Shown in pieces: positions 1-6,176 of a stretch of 11,042 nucleotides of DNA. The DNA comes from Methanobacteriota archaeon. GTDB lineage: Archaea > Halobacteriota > Bog-38 > Methanoflorentales > Methanoflorentaceae. Within the stretch, counting starts at the first letter, position 1. Each line of letters opens with the position of its first letter. Where the stretch lies: assembly GCA_028679495.1 (NCBI GenBank), contig JAJRBK010000051.1, forward strand, positions 1-11,042, in the 5' to 3' direction. Made by a program: the position numbers and the translations under genes. The notes under the pieces were generated by a model. That model saw only the letters and a list, made by a program, of their open reading frames with translations, made no database searches and had not been told where the DNA came from.

Positions 1-215
1 AAGTGCTTCGCGGTCACGAATACCACTACTCAACAGCATCAGTAGACGATGACGCTCGGTTCGCGTTCAAAATGATAAAAGGCGACGGGATTAACGGCTA
101 TGACGGCATAATAGAGCATAATGTCGTTGGGTCGTACCTCCACGTTCACGTATATTCGATGCCTAAAGGATTTGATCGGTTCATCGAAGAAGCAACCTGT
201 TATTCAAAGCAATAG
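1..215 (+). CDS. cbiA/cfbB: Cobyrinate / Ni-sirohydrochlorin a,c-diamide synthase, C-terminal fragment
   Basis: The reading frame is open from the window edge and ends at TAG 213-215, so only the last 70 or so residues are present; the first GTG (position 3) is an internal Val codon. The fragment begins with RGHEYHYS and later has GSYLHVHVYSMP, both typical of the C-terminal glutamine amidotransferase domain of the CbiA/CobB/CfbB family. A His in the LHVH segment is the likely third member of the Cys-His amidotransferase triad; the Cys lies outside the window. The family amidates acetate side chains a and c, using glutamine and ATP, on cobyrinate (vitamin B12) or Ni-sirohydrochlorin (coenzyme F430). 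The fragment cannot tell these two apart. Full-length members have about 450-480 residues. The gene converges on the symporter unit. Confidence 0.8.
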   Translation, partial: VLRGHEYHYSTASVDDDARFAFKMIKGDGINGYDGIIEHNVVGSYLHVHVYSMPKGFDRFIEEATCYSKQ

Positions 216-307
216 CTTTTAGCCCGTGCGTAACGTATAATGGCGTGCTTTTGTAACAGCTAATACGTGCGTGACGGCAATTAATGAAGAGGTGAGAGCT
301 GTCGGCT
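216..307. other. Convergent intergenic spacer with a short direct repeat
   Basis: This 92-base spacer separates two convergent genes. It has two copies of an 11-base unit, CGTGCGTAACG (225-235) and CGTGCGTGACG (266-276), differing at one base. Two TTTT runs (217-220, 249-252) could serve as weak archaeal termination signals for the plus-strand gene. No convincing terminator hairpin and no ORF is visible. Confidence 0.3.
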
Positions 308-1837
308 TTAGGCAATCCCCTTAAACGCTTTCTCGATCTGCTCCTCAGGCGGCTTTTTCGTTAGCAGTGTTACAACAATGAGGAGGATAAACGAGACAGG
401 GATTCCAACAAACAGAGGATCAAGCAAGCCAAGCGGGGGGGCAACGTTTATCCCAGTTATCTTAGGCGCTGTTTTTGCAAATACAAACACGTACCACGCA
501 AGCGTTGCTGCAAGACCGCCGACCATGCTGGCGGTCACACCAGGCAAGTTCGCCCGTTTCCAGTAAAGAGTAGCGGCATAGGGTGCGAGGAAGGTAGCTC
601 CTAGAGCGCCGTAGGAAAAGGTGCAGATATACGCTATCGCGTCAAGTGGGAACAAAGACAAGAAAAAAGCGACGACGATCACGCCGAACGTCGCGATTTT
701 AGTAACCCGTGACGATATGGCACCGCCAAGCCCTCTCTTGATTGCCTTATCGTAGAGATCCCGCCCTACCGCAGCGCCGCTCACGTGAAAGAGCGAACTG
801 GCGGTTGACATTGACGCTGAGACCACAGCAAAAAGAAAGAGATAGACAAACCATGATGGATATATCGCGTTGATCAACGTGGGCATCACAAGATCAGGGT
901 TTGCAGGAATGGCGATACCCCTGTTGTTAAAAATAACGTTTGAAAGAGCACCCACGGTGAACGCAGAGTACGTCGTCAGAAAAACGAAAATGACGCCGAT
1001 AGGAACGCCGCGTCTGATCGCCTTGTTGTTCTTCGCGGTCATAAACCGGACTGCAAGCTGAGGCTGTGCGAGGACGCCGATGCCAACGCCGAAGATAAGT
1101 GAGCTTACGAGCATGAAAGGAGTTGACAAAAATGGTGAAACAGACGTTAATCCGTTCTGCGCGTTCTTTGTGGGACCCAGAGCTGCTAGGGCCTCGTTTG
1201 CCGGGATCACACCCCCTAGTAAGGCCCATACGCTCACGAGGAGGAGGCCAAGGCCGACGACCATGACAACGCCTTGAAGCGTATCTGTCCACATCACGGC
1301 GAATAGACCGCCAAGCAAGACGTAGACGGCGACGATGATCGTGAAGGCTATAATTGACGACTCATATGACGTGCCAAAGGTGACTTGGACAAGGCGCGCT
1401 GTCGCATTAAACACCGCAGATGCATACGCTGTAATAAATATTGCAATCACTACGCCGCCAAACCCTTGTATAAATCGGGAGTTGAAGCGATGACCGATAA
1501 GTTCGAGGAAGGTGAGCGCTTCAAGTGTTTTGCTCATTACGCGTGTACGATAGCCAAAGACTATGAAAGCGATGAGGATGCCTACAACGGCAACGAGCAC
1601 ATAGAGCCAGAGGAGCTGCAGGCCAAAGACCTGCGCTTGTCCACCAAAACCGATAATCGCGACGGCGCTGATAAACGTCGCGCCGTATGACATAGCAACC
1701 ACGAAGGGACCGACCCGACGGCCTGCAACGAGCCAATCGCCGATGTCTTTCGTGGATTTATAGCCGCGATAGCCTAAGTAGATCATCGCGGCAGCATAAA
1801 TAACGAGCATGATAGCAAACGTCACTAAATCTGCCAT
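308..1837 (-). CDS. Sodium:solute symporter (SSS family), substrate unknown
   Basis: This 509-residue polytopic membrane protein has the usual length of the SSS family (PutP, PanF, SGLT), which couples Na+ entry to uptake of a small organic solute. Visible family marks are GDWLVAGR at residues 33-40, the conserved segment GGLFAVMWTDTLQG at 176-189, and SASMSTASS at 340-348. The last is the helix that in PutP and vSGLT carries Ser/Thr ligands of the Na2 sodium site, so transport is probably sodium-driven. The protein is hydrophobic throughout, with about 13 likely helices, and ends in a short charged tail. ATG 1837-1835 directly follows the stop codon of the upstream small membrane protein, and GGAGGAG at 1850-1844 is a strong SD site 6 bases upstream. 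The two genes are almost certainly co-transcribed and may be translationally coupled. The sequence does not reveal the substrate; amino acids, pantothenate and monocarboxylates are family possibilities. Confidence 0.9.
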   Translation of the reverse strand: MADLVTFAIMLVIYAAAMIYLGYRGYKSTKDIGDWLVAGRRVGPFVVAMSYGATFISAVAIIGFGGQAQVFGLQLLWLYVLVAVVGILIAFIVFGYRTRVMSKTLEALTFLELIGHRFNSRFIQGFGGVVIAIFITAYASAVFNATARLVQVTFGTSYESSIIAFTIIVAVYVLLGGLFAVMWTDTLQGVVMVVGLGLLLVSVWALLGGVIPANEALAALGPTKNAQNGLTSVSPFLSTPFMLVSSLIFGVGIGVLAQPQLAVRFMTAKNNKAIRRGVPIGVIFVFLTTYSAFTVGALSNVIFNNRGIAIPANPDLVMPTLINAIYPSWFVYLFLFAVVSASMSTASSLFHVSGAAVGRDLYDKAIKRGLGGAISSRVTKIATFGVIVVAFFLSLFPLDAIAYICTFSYGALGATFLAPYAATLYWKRANLPGVTASMVGGLAATLAWYVFVFAKTAPKITGINVAPPLGLLDPLFVGIPVSFILLIVVTLLTKKPPEEQIEKAFKGIA

Positions 1838-1963
1838 CTATGTCTCCTCCTCATCCTCGTCCTCGTCCTTCCGCGGCCAGAATCCATAAATCAGGCTGAA
1901 AATAAGACTAATATAGCTTATTGCAAATGCAGCAAAAACCCATAAGTCCATGCCCCAGATCAT
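1838..1963 (-). CDS. Small one-helix membrane protein, putative symporter accessory protein
   Basis: A 41-residue protein beginning MIWGMDLW, with one hydrophobic helix (about residues 6-30, ending IYGFWP) and a C-terminal tail RKDEDEDEEET. Size, the single helix ending in an aromatic/Gly stretch, and position immediately before an SSS transporter match the small accessory proteins found with many archaeal and bacterial SSS symporters. Compare the separate small partners YhdT for PanF and YjcH for ActP. ATG 1963-1961 was chosen because a strong SD, GGGAGGAG (1979-1972), lies 8 bases upstream. The frame stays open to a GTG at 2032-2030 (64 residues), and ATGs at 2017 and 2002 lack comparable ribosome sites. 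The stop TAG (1840-1838) abuts the symporter ATG. Stabilisation or folding of the transporter is a plausible role but is inferred. Confidence 0.75.
   Translation of the reverse strand: MIWGMDLWVFAAFAISYISLIFSLIYGFWPRKDEDEDEEET
1844..1850 (-). promoter_or_regulatory. Shine-Dalgarno site for the symporter inside the upstream gene
   Basis: GGAGGAG on the minus strand lies 6 bases before the symporter ATG. It is made by the Glu codons of the upstream protein's acidic tail, so one stretch encodes the tail and loads the ribosome for the next gene. It supports both the start call and translational coupling. Confidence 0.75.
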
Positions 1964-1971
1964 CACGGTAG

Positions 1972-1979
1972 CTCCTCCC
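1972..1979 (-). promoter_or_regulatory. Shine-Dalgarno site deciding the start of the small accessory protein
   Basis: GGGAGGAG on the minus strand, 8 bases before ATG 1963. It is the only strong SD match upstream in this frame, which favours the 41-residue product over the 64-residue version starting at GTG 2032. Confidence 0.65.
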
Positions 1980-2058
1980 ATGGCCGATGCTATGTATGCC
2001 ATAACCACGGCATCCATGCTAATTAATAGCACAGTTGCGGCCTAATATGCAAGAATAG

Positions 2059-2073
2059 TACTTAAGTGTTTTG
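2059..2073 (-). promoter_or_regulatory. Candidate BRE/TATA promoter of the accessory protein-symporter unit
   Basis: The minus strand reads CAAAACACTTAAGTA here, an A-rich BRE-like stretch followed by a TATA-like CTTAAGTA. Transcription would start about 25 bases downstream, near 2035, leaving a leader of about 70 bases. An alternative AT-rich box lies at 2018-2030 (minus strand GCTATTAATTAGC) and would give a leader near 35 bases. By eye neither is decisive. Confidence 0.3.
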
Positions 2074-2137
2074 AAGTAGATTGCTAATTAAAACGCAGTG
2101 CTGCTGCTACATTGCCCGTGGCTCCCAAGCGCCGCCC

Positions 2138-2145
2138 CTTATATC
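2138..2145 (+). promoter_or_regulatory. Candidate TATA box of the DUF2284 gene
   Basis: CTTATATC is the best TATA-like octamer upstream of the conserved part of the DUF2284 gene. A start of transcription about 25 bases later (near 2170) gives a leader of about 40 bases to GTG 2211. This argues that 2112-2210 is control region and not coding sequence. A clear BRE is not visible. Confidence 0.4.
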
Positions 2146-2210
2146 TTACGGGCTTGCTTACAACACGCGAGCGGGCGACGCTCCCGTGTGGCGACAGCAT
2201 CGTAAAAGAG

Positions 2211-2855
2211 GTGGACGATACGCAGAGACAGCAATTAGAACAGGAGCTTGAAGAGCTTGCGAAGAAGAACAAGGTGACGCTCAGCTTCATTCACCCGAGT
2301 GACATCGAAGTGCGCGATTGGGTACGATGGAAGTGCCAGTTCGGCTGCAAAGGGTTTGCAAAGCACCTGAGCTGTCCGCCCTACGTTCCAGGCCCATCCG
2401 AGACTCGAGCGCTCTTGCAGGAGTACGAGGCTGCATATGTGACTCATTTCAAAGGGATTCCTGGCATGGCATCAATCGACCCAGCGAGCATACCTGAGAA
2501 TTGGCATCCCTTTTTACAGGACTTAATTTTGTGGATAGGGCAAACGATGTATTCGCTTGAACAACACGCGTTTTATCAAGGGTACTACAAGGCGCTCGCA
2601 TTTGCAGCCTACCCGTGTGCGTACTGTGAGGAGTGCGTCGCAGAGGCATCACACGGCATCGTTGACATATCGCTCAAGAGGGATTGCCGCCACGCAGAAT
2701 GGGTGAGGACGTCTATGGAAGCGGTGGGGATTGATATCTTTGCGACCGTGTCGAAGCTTAACCTTCCGATCGAGGTAATCCCCTGCGAAAACTACGAGTA
2801 TGGAAAAATACAGCACACGAATCTCAATTCATACGGGCTGTTGTTGCTCGAATAG
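2211..2855 (+). CDS. DUF2284 family cysteine-rich metal-binding protein
   Basis: A soluble 214-residue protein of the DUF2284 family, common in methanogens and anaerobes but without an established reaction. With GTG 2211 as start there are eight Cys: KCQFGC at 41-46, the family hallmark SCPP at 54-57, CAYCEEC at 136-142, and single Cys at 159 and 192. The hallmark AVGIDIF is at 171-177. The CxxCxxC plus later Cys resembles a ferredoxin-like 4Fe-4S site; cluster or metal binding is inferred. The frame continues upstream to TTG 2112 (247 residues). That extension is rich in Arg and Pro, contains a TATA-like box, and precedes the usual family start, so I prefer GTG 2211, though no clean SD precedes it. 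The next gene, a flavin-type split barrel, suggests but does not prove a redox setting. Confidence 0.8.
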   Translation: MDDTQRQQLEQELEELAKKNKVTLSFIHPSDIEVRDWVRWKCQFGCKGFAKHLSCPPYVPGPSETRALLQEYEAAYVTHFKGIPGMASIDPASIPENWHPFLQDLILWIGQTMYSLEQHAFYQGYYKALAFAAYPCAYCEECVAEASHGIVDISLKRDCRHAEWVRTSMEAVGIDIFATVSKLNLPIEVIPCENYEYGKIQHTNLNSYGLLLLE

Positions 2856-2914
2856 CTTCGGTACGAAAACCACACAAAGACACGTTGAACTTCGCAAAAA
2901 ATAATCCGAGCGGG

Positions 2915-2927
2915 CGAAAACTTAATA
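2915..2927 (+). promoter_or_regulatory. Candidate BRE/TATA promoter of the PNPOx-like gene
   Basis: CGAAAA (2915-2920) followed directly by CTTAATA (2921-2927) is a good archaeal BRE plus TATA arrangement. Transcription would begin near 2950, giving a leader of about 85 bases before ATG 3036. The PNPOx-like gene therefore probably has its own promoter despite lying only 180 bases after the DUF2284 gene. Confidence 0.45.
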
Positions 2928-2949
2928 CAGCTCTTTCGCTGACCTAAAA

Positions 2950-2996
2950 GTGCAACTGCGGATAATAGGGCTGTTAGCGAGCCGCACGTGTAGCAC
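2950..2996 (+). other. Possible hairpin in the leader of the PNPOx-like gene
   Basis: GTGC (2950-2953) and GCGG (2958-2961) can pair with GCAC (2993-2996) and CCGC (2982-2985), giving two short stacked helices with an internal loop. An alternative inner pairing, GGCT 2968-2971 with AGCC 2980-2983, competes. The element begins at the predicted transcription start. It matches no RNA family I know and may be chance. Confidence 0.2.
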
Positions 2997-3035
2997 ACAA
3001 GGCTTAGAGATTCTGTTATTGTAAGTGGTGATAAA

Positions 3036-3512
3036 ATGGACGTTTTGAAGATCCCTCACATGGACAAAGAGGAGTATGATAAGTTAATCAGCGAAAACCA
3101 CGTAAGCCGCATCGCTTTTAAAGGCGATGAGTATCCTTATGTGGCGCCATTCCTGTATGTTTTCGACAGGCGCCACCTCTATTTTCTCTCGACCAAGTAT
3201 GGGAAAAAGATTCAGTTCTATAAGCAAAATGCCAACGTTGCTGTGGAGATAGAGCGATTCAGCTCGGATATGTCATCGTACACGTTTGTAACATTGCTAG
3301 GTCATCTTACGGAAGTTACTGATGAAAACGAAGGCAAGCGCATCCGTGAAGAATTCGTCAACATGATAAAGACGAGAGGCCTCTCATCAAACGTCGTAGC
3401 TGCGCTTGGTCACTCTCCGACTGAACCTCTTGAAGCTGTAGTAAAAGAAAATCGAAGCCTGATATGGAGACTTGACGAGGTTAAAGACATCATTGCTCTA
3501 AAGAACGCCTGA
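3036..3512 (+). CDS. Pyridoxamine 5'-phosphate oxidase-like split-barrel protein (flavin-binding family)
   Basis: A soluble 158-residue protein of the PNPOx-like split beta-barrel superfamily, in the small single-domain group that includes NimA-like proteins. Visible marks are the N-terminal helix and first strand (DKLISENHVSRIAFKG, 15-30), PYVAPFLYVF at 34-43, LYFLSTKYGKKIQFYKQN at 48-65 (family strand and phosphate-binding basic region), NVAVEIE at 67-73, and FVTLLGHLTEV at 84-94. Members bind FMN, F420 or haem and usually act as dimers. True pyridoxamine phosphate oxidase activity is unlikely at this length. ATG 3036 was chosen because GGTGAT (3027-3032) lies just upstream, although the 3-base spacing is short. 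The cofactor and substrate cannot be assigned from sequence alone; F420 or FMN is likely in a methanogen-like host. Confidence 0.8.
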   Translation: MDVLKIPHMDKEEYDKLISENHVSRIAFKGDEYPYVAPFLYVFDRRHLYFLSTKYGKKIQFYKQNANVAVEIERFSSDMSSYTFVTLLGHLTEVTDENEGKRIREEFVNMIKTRGLSSNVVAALGHSPTEPLEAVVKENRSLIWRLDEVKDIIALKNA

Positions 3513-3540
3513 AATCAAGCTTGTATCGTTGTCAAGGGTA

Positions 3541-3584
3541 GCGCACAGGATAACGACGCATGTGAGTGAAGTGCTACTGTGCGC
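3541..3584. repeat. 8-bp inverted repeat between the PNPOx-like and PIN-ATPase genes
   Basis: GCGCACAG (3541-3548) and CTGTGCGC (3577-3584) are perfect inverted copies with a 28-base spacer, itself containing a short GCA/TGC pairing. It could be a 3'-end or leader hairpin, or an operator. By chance, an 8-bp pair in a spacer of this length is not very rare. Confidence 0.3.
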
Positions 3585-3625
3585 AGGTACCACGTGCGAG
3601 TCTAATTTAATAAGATTAAGCGCAA

Positions 3626-3634
3626 AAGGAGTGA
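3626..3634 (+). promoter_or_regulatory. Shine-Dalgarno site setting the PIN-ATPase start
   Basis: AAGGAGTGA is a nearly full anti-SD match just before ATG 3637, and fixes that start against the longer open frame reaching back to 3529. A TATA-like TTTAATAA at 3606-3613 sits so close to the ATG that transcription from it would give almost no leader. With such a strong SD, an earlier promoter is more likely. Confidence 0.75.
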
Positions 3635-3636
3635 CA

Positions 3637-5484
3637 ATGAAATACGTCCCAGATACGAGCGTGCTTATTGACGGGAGAATCACCAAACTCATCGAAGCCG
3701 GTGAGCTTAAGGGCGCGACAATCATCGTTCCTGAAGCCGTGGTCTCAGAGCTTGAAGCACAAGCCAATCAAGGTCGCGAGATCGGGTTTAAGGGGCTAAA
3801 CGAGCTGAAGGCTTTGGCAGAGCAGAAACGATTAGGGGAGATTGACCTCACATACGTTGGAAGAAGACCGACCGTAGATGAGATCAAGCTCGCTTCTGTC
3901 GGCGAAATTGATGCCATGATTCGAATGGTAGCTGTAGAGAACGGCGCAACGTTTGTCACAAGCGATATCGTGCAAAGCGAAGTCGCACGTGCTAAAGGTT
4001 TGGACGTTATGTACCTCCAACCAGAGAAGGAGGAGGAGCGGCCACTACTTCTCAACCACTTTTTTACCGCTAACACGATGTCCGTTTTCCTGAAAGAGAA
4101 CGTGCCGCCACGAGCGAAACGTGGATCAATCTCGAAGCTGCGTCTTGTGAAGATACGAAAGACACCGATGACCGAGAAGGAGATGCGTGAAATCGCCGCT
4201 GATATAATCGACCACGCAAAATCGCACGCGCGCGCTTTCATCGAGCTCGAGCGTCGAGGAGCAACGATTGTACAGCTTGGTTCAATACGGATAGCAATCG
4301 CCCGCCCTCCTTTTTCCGATGGCATCGAGATTACCGCGGTGCGTCCAATCGCAAAAGTAAAATTAAACGATTACAAATTCGCCGACGAGCTCAAAAGCCG
4401 GCTCAGCGAATCGACACGCGGCATTATGATCGCCGGTCCTCCTGGATCAGGCAAGTCGACGCTGGCACAGAGCGTTGCAGAGTTTCTCAGCTCTCAAGAA
4501 TTTATTGTGAAGACCATGGAGAGTCCTCGTGACCTGCAGGTGCCCGACGAGATCACCCAATACACGGCGCTTGAAGGCGACATGGCAAAGACGGCCGATA
4601 TTCTCCTGCTCGTAAGACCTGACTACACCGTCTACGATGAAGTCCGTAAAACTGCTGATTTCAAGACTTTTGCTGACATGCGTCTCGCAGGGGTGGGAAT
4701 GGTCGGCGTTGTGCATACCACGCGTGCTATCGACGCACTACAGCGTCTGATAGGTCGTGTCGAGTTTGGGATCATTCCTCAAGTTGTCGATACGGTCATA
4801 TTCCTACAAAAAGGTGAGATAGAGATCGTATACGACGTGCACTTTGCCGTCAAGGTTCCTTCAGGTATGACTGAGGCAGATCTTGCACGCCCCGTCATAG
4901 AGGTGAGAGACTTCGAAACAAAGAAGGTTGAATATGAGATCTACCTCTTCAGCAGGCAAGTAGTCGTTATGGAAGTCGGTCCCGCGACACAGCGGACCGT
5001 TAAACCAACGTGGAAGTTTGCTGCACGAGAGATTGAAAAAGAGGTAGACAAATACGCGAAGGAGCCAGTAAAGGTCGAGGTGCTCTCCGATACACGGGCC
5101 AACGTATATGTCAGCGATCGGGATATCTCTCACGTCATTGGCAAAGGCGGCAAGAACATCGATAAGATTGAGGATGCGCTCGGCATTGATATTGACGTGC
5201 TTGAAATGCACGAAGAGCCCCGCAAGAAGATAAAAGAGCCCGAAAAAGAGAGAGAGTCGAAGCTCACCGTTAAAGCAGACGTTGAGCTTTCTGATAAACA
5301 CGTTATTATAACATCAGATGCACAATCAGGCGACATCGTTGATGTGCTCATAGACGATGCGTATCTTTTCACGGCGACGATAGGACGAGGCGGTGAGATT
5401 AAGGTGACAAAAGGAACCAACATCGCAAATCGAATCGTCGATGCGCTCGATCAAGGGCAACCCATCATGGTGCGTAGCGCGTAA
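3637..5484 (+). CDS. PIN domain-ATPase-KH protein (archaeal PINA/PilT-like family)
   Basis: A soluble 615-residue protein with three recognisable parts. Residues 1-130 are a PIN nuclease-fold domain with the expected acidic positions: D6 in PDTSVLID, E38/E40, E90/D92 and D110 in TSD. Residues 240-450 are a PilT/VirB11-like ATPase with Walker A GPPGSGKST (267-275), an acidic segment RPDYTVYDEV (327-336) and VHTT (359-362). Residues 485-525 are a KH domain with VIGKGGKNI (500-508), likely to bind RNA or single-stranded DNA. A charged linker (526-542) leads to a small C-terminal domain. The domain order matches archaeal proteins such as Sulfolobus PINA, reported as a hexameric ATPase that interacts with the Hjc resolvase and promotes Holliday junction branch migration. 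All key residues appear intact. Despite the PilT resemblance, no pilus genes are nearby. The exact role in this organism is inferred. Confidence 0.9.
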   Translation: MKYVPDTSVLIDGRITKLIEAGELKGATIIVPEAVVSELEAQANQGREIGFKGLNELKALAEQKRLGEIDLTYVGRRPTVDEIKLASVGEIDAMIRMVAVENGATFVTSDIVQSEVARAKGLDVMYLQPEKEEERPLLLNHFFTANTMSVFLKENVPPRAKRGSISKLRLVKIRKTPMTEKEMREIAADIIDHAKSHARAFIELERRGATIVQLGSIRIAIARPPFSDGIEITAVRPIAKVKLNDYKFADELKSRLSESTRGIMIAGPPGSGKSTLAQSVAEFLSSQEFIVKTMESPRDLQVPDEITQYTALEGDMAKTADILLLVRPDYTVYDEVRKTADFKTFADMRLAGVGMVGVVHTTRAIDALQRLIGRVEFGIIPQVVDTVIFLQKGEIEIVYDVHFAVKVPSGMTEADLARPVIEVRDFETKKVEYEIYLFSRQVVVMEVGPATQRTVKPTWKFAAREIEKEVDKYAKEPVKVEVLSDTRANVYVSDRDISHVIGKGGKNIDKIEDALGIDIDVLEMHEEPRKKIKEPEKERESKLTVKADVELSDKHVIITSDAQSGDIVDVLIDDAYLFTATIGRGGEIKVTKGTNIANRIVDALDQGQPIMVRSA

Positions 5485-5591
5485 GCACGAGCGCTCCGTC
5501 TTACCATCCATTAACCGCTTGTCACGCAGCCAGCCCGTTTTGCAGCTTCCGCCGCCATAGTCTTCACTGGATCAAAAGACATTAGTACACC

Positions 5592-6122
5592 ATGCGCGCA
5601 CAGCTAGTAGCGCACGGTTCCGTAACCGATGACAAGCGATACGACCTCACGAACGAGACAGATATGAAAACTGCGACAGCTGCTTTGCTTTATCTTGGCA
5701 TTTTTGCCGGCATTCCCTTGGCAATAATTTTTGCGCTGTTTTTCCTTCCTGTCTTAAACGTCGTCGACCCCACAGCACTTGGCATTCTTGTCGTAATTTC
5801 TGTTTTAATGGTGGCGCTATGGCTTTTTGTACCTCATATTGCTGCAGTGCCACGAAAACGGAGCGCACGCGCTCAAAAGGCGTCCATAAAGCGCAGCAGC
5901 TCGCCGACCGTTGAAGCCATCGAAGAGCTGGGAGGCGATGCTACGCGGCCAAAATCACGTAAAGCGCGGTCGAAGCTGCCCCTGCTAGAGGAGGGTGAGC
6001 GGCACGAGCCCTTTGTGGACGTCGTAGAGAAGTCAACCCAACGTCCGGCATCACAGCCGAGCGTTCGCAGGAAAGCGCGCGCCAAAACGCGTAAGAAGGC
6101 GCCCAAAAAGAAGGCGCGTTAG
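5592..6122 (+). CDS. Unrecognised two-helix membrane protein with a basic C-terminal tail
   Basis: I do not recognise this 176-residue protein. It has two hydrophobic helices (about residues 27-50 and 61-82) joined by a short turn containing NVVDP. A long hydrophilic C-terminal region follows: a basic patch PRKRSARAQK after helix 2, an acidic/mixed middle (EAIEELGG, LLEEGERHEP), and a strongly basic end from residue 159. The positive-inside rule puts both termini in the cytoplasm. The basic end could contact nucleic acid, ribosomes or acidic lipid; this is inference. ATG 5592 is the longest start, but ATG 5664 (MKTATAALLY, 152 residues) is as plausible because helix 1 begins right after it; neither has a good SD. 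The gene follows the PIN-ATPase by 107 bases and converges on serA. Confidence 0.6.
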   Translation: MRAQLVAHGSVTDDKRYDLTNETDMKTATAALLYLGIFAGIPLAIIFALFFLPVLNVVDPTALGILVVISVLMVALWLFVPHIAAVPRKRSARAQKASIKRSSSPTVEAIEELGGDATRPKSRKARSKLPLLEEGERHEPFVDVVEKSTQRPASQPSVRRKARAKTRKKAPKKKAR

Positions 6123-6176
6123 CACGCGCGGTCGTGAATTCCTCTGCGAGAAGTGCTCAACGACTGATAAGAGAAG

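Noticed and set aside
927..1292. 121-residue minus-strand ORF within the symporter
   Set aside because: An Arg-rich out-of-frame reading inside an intact transporter gene; not a frameshift, since the symporter frame is continuous.
2856..3035. Possible tRNA or other RNA gene in the spacer before the PNPOx-like gene
   Set aside because: No T-loop GTTCRA-like box, no CCA-type acceptor pairing and no cloverleaf could be drawn; only a short hairpin is seen.
3529..3636. 36-residue N-terminal extension of the PIN-ATPase frame
   Set aside because: The conserved PIN start MKYVPDTSV begins at ATG 3637, right after a near-perfect SD; the extension is the intergenic spacer read in frame.
3768..4325. 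185-residue minus-strand ORF opposite the PIN-ATPase gene
   Set aside because: It is antisense to a confidently recognised coding region, is Ser-rich and low in recognisable motifs, and has no SD; typical mirror frame of GC-rich third positions.
5485..5591. Possible small gene or terminator after the PIN-ATPase gene
   Set aside because: Only a weak GTCTT/AAGAC pairing (5560-5564 with 5576-5580) is present, with no T-run and no start codon with an SD.
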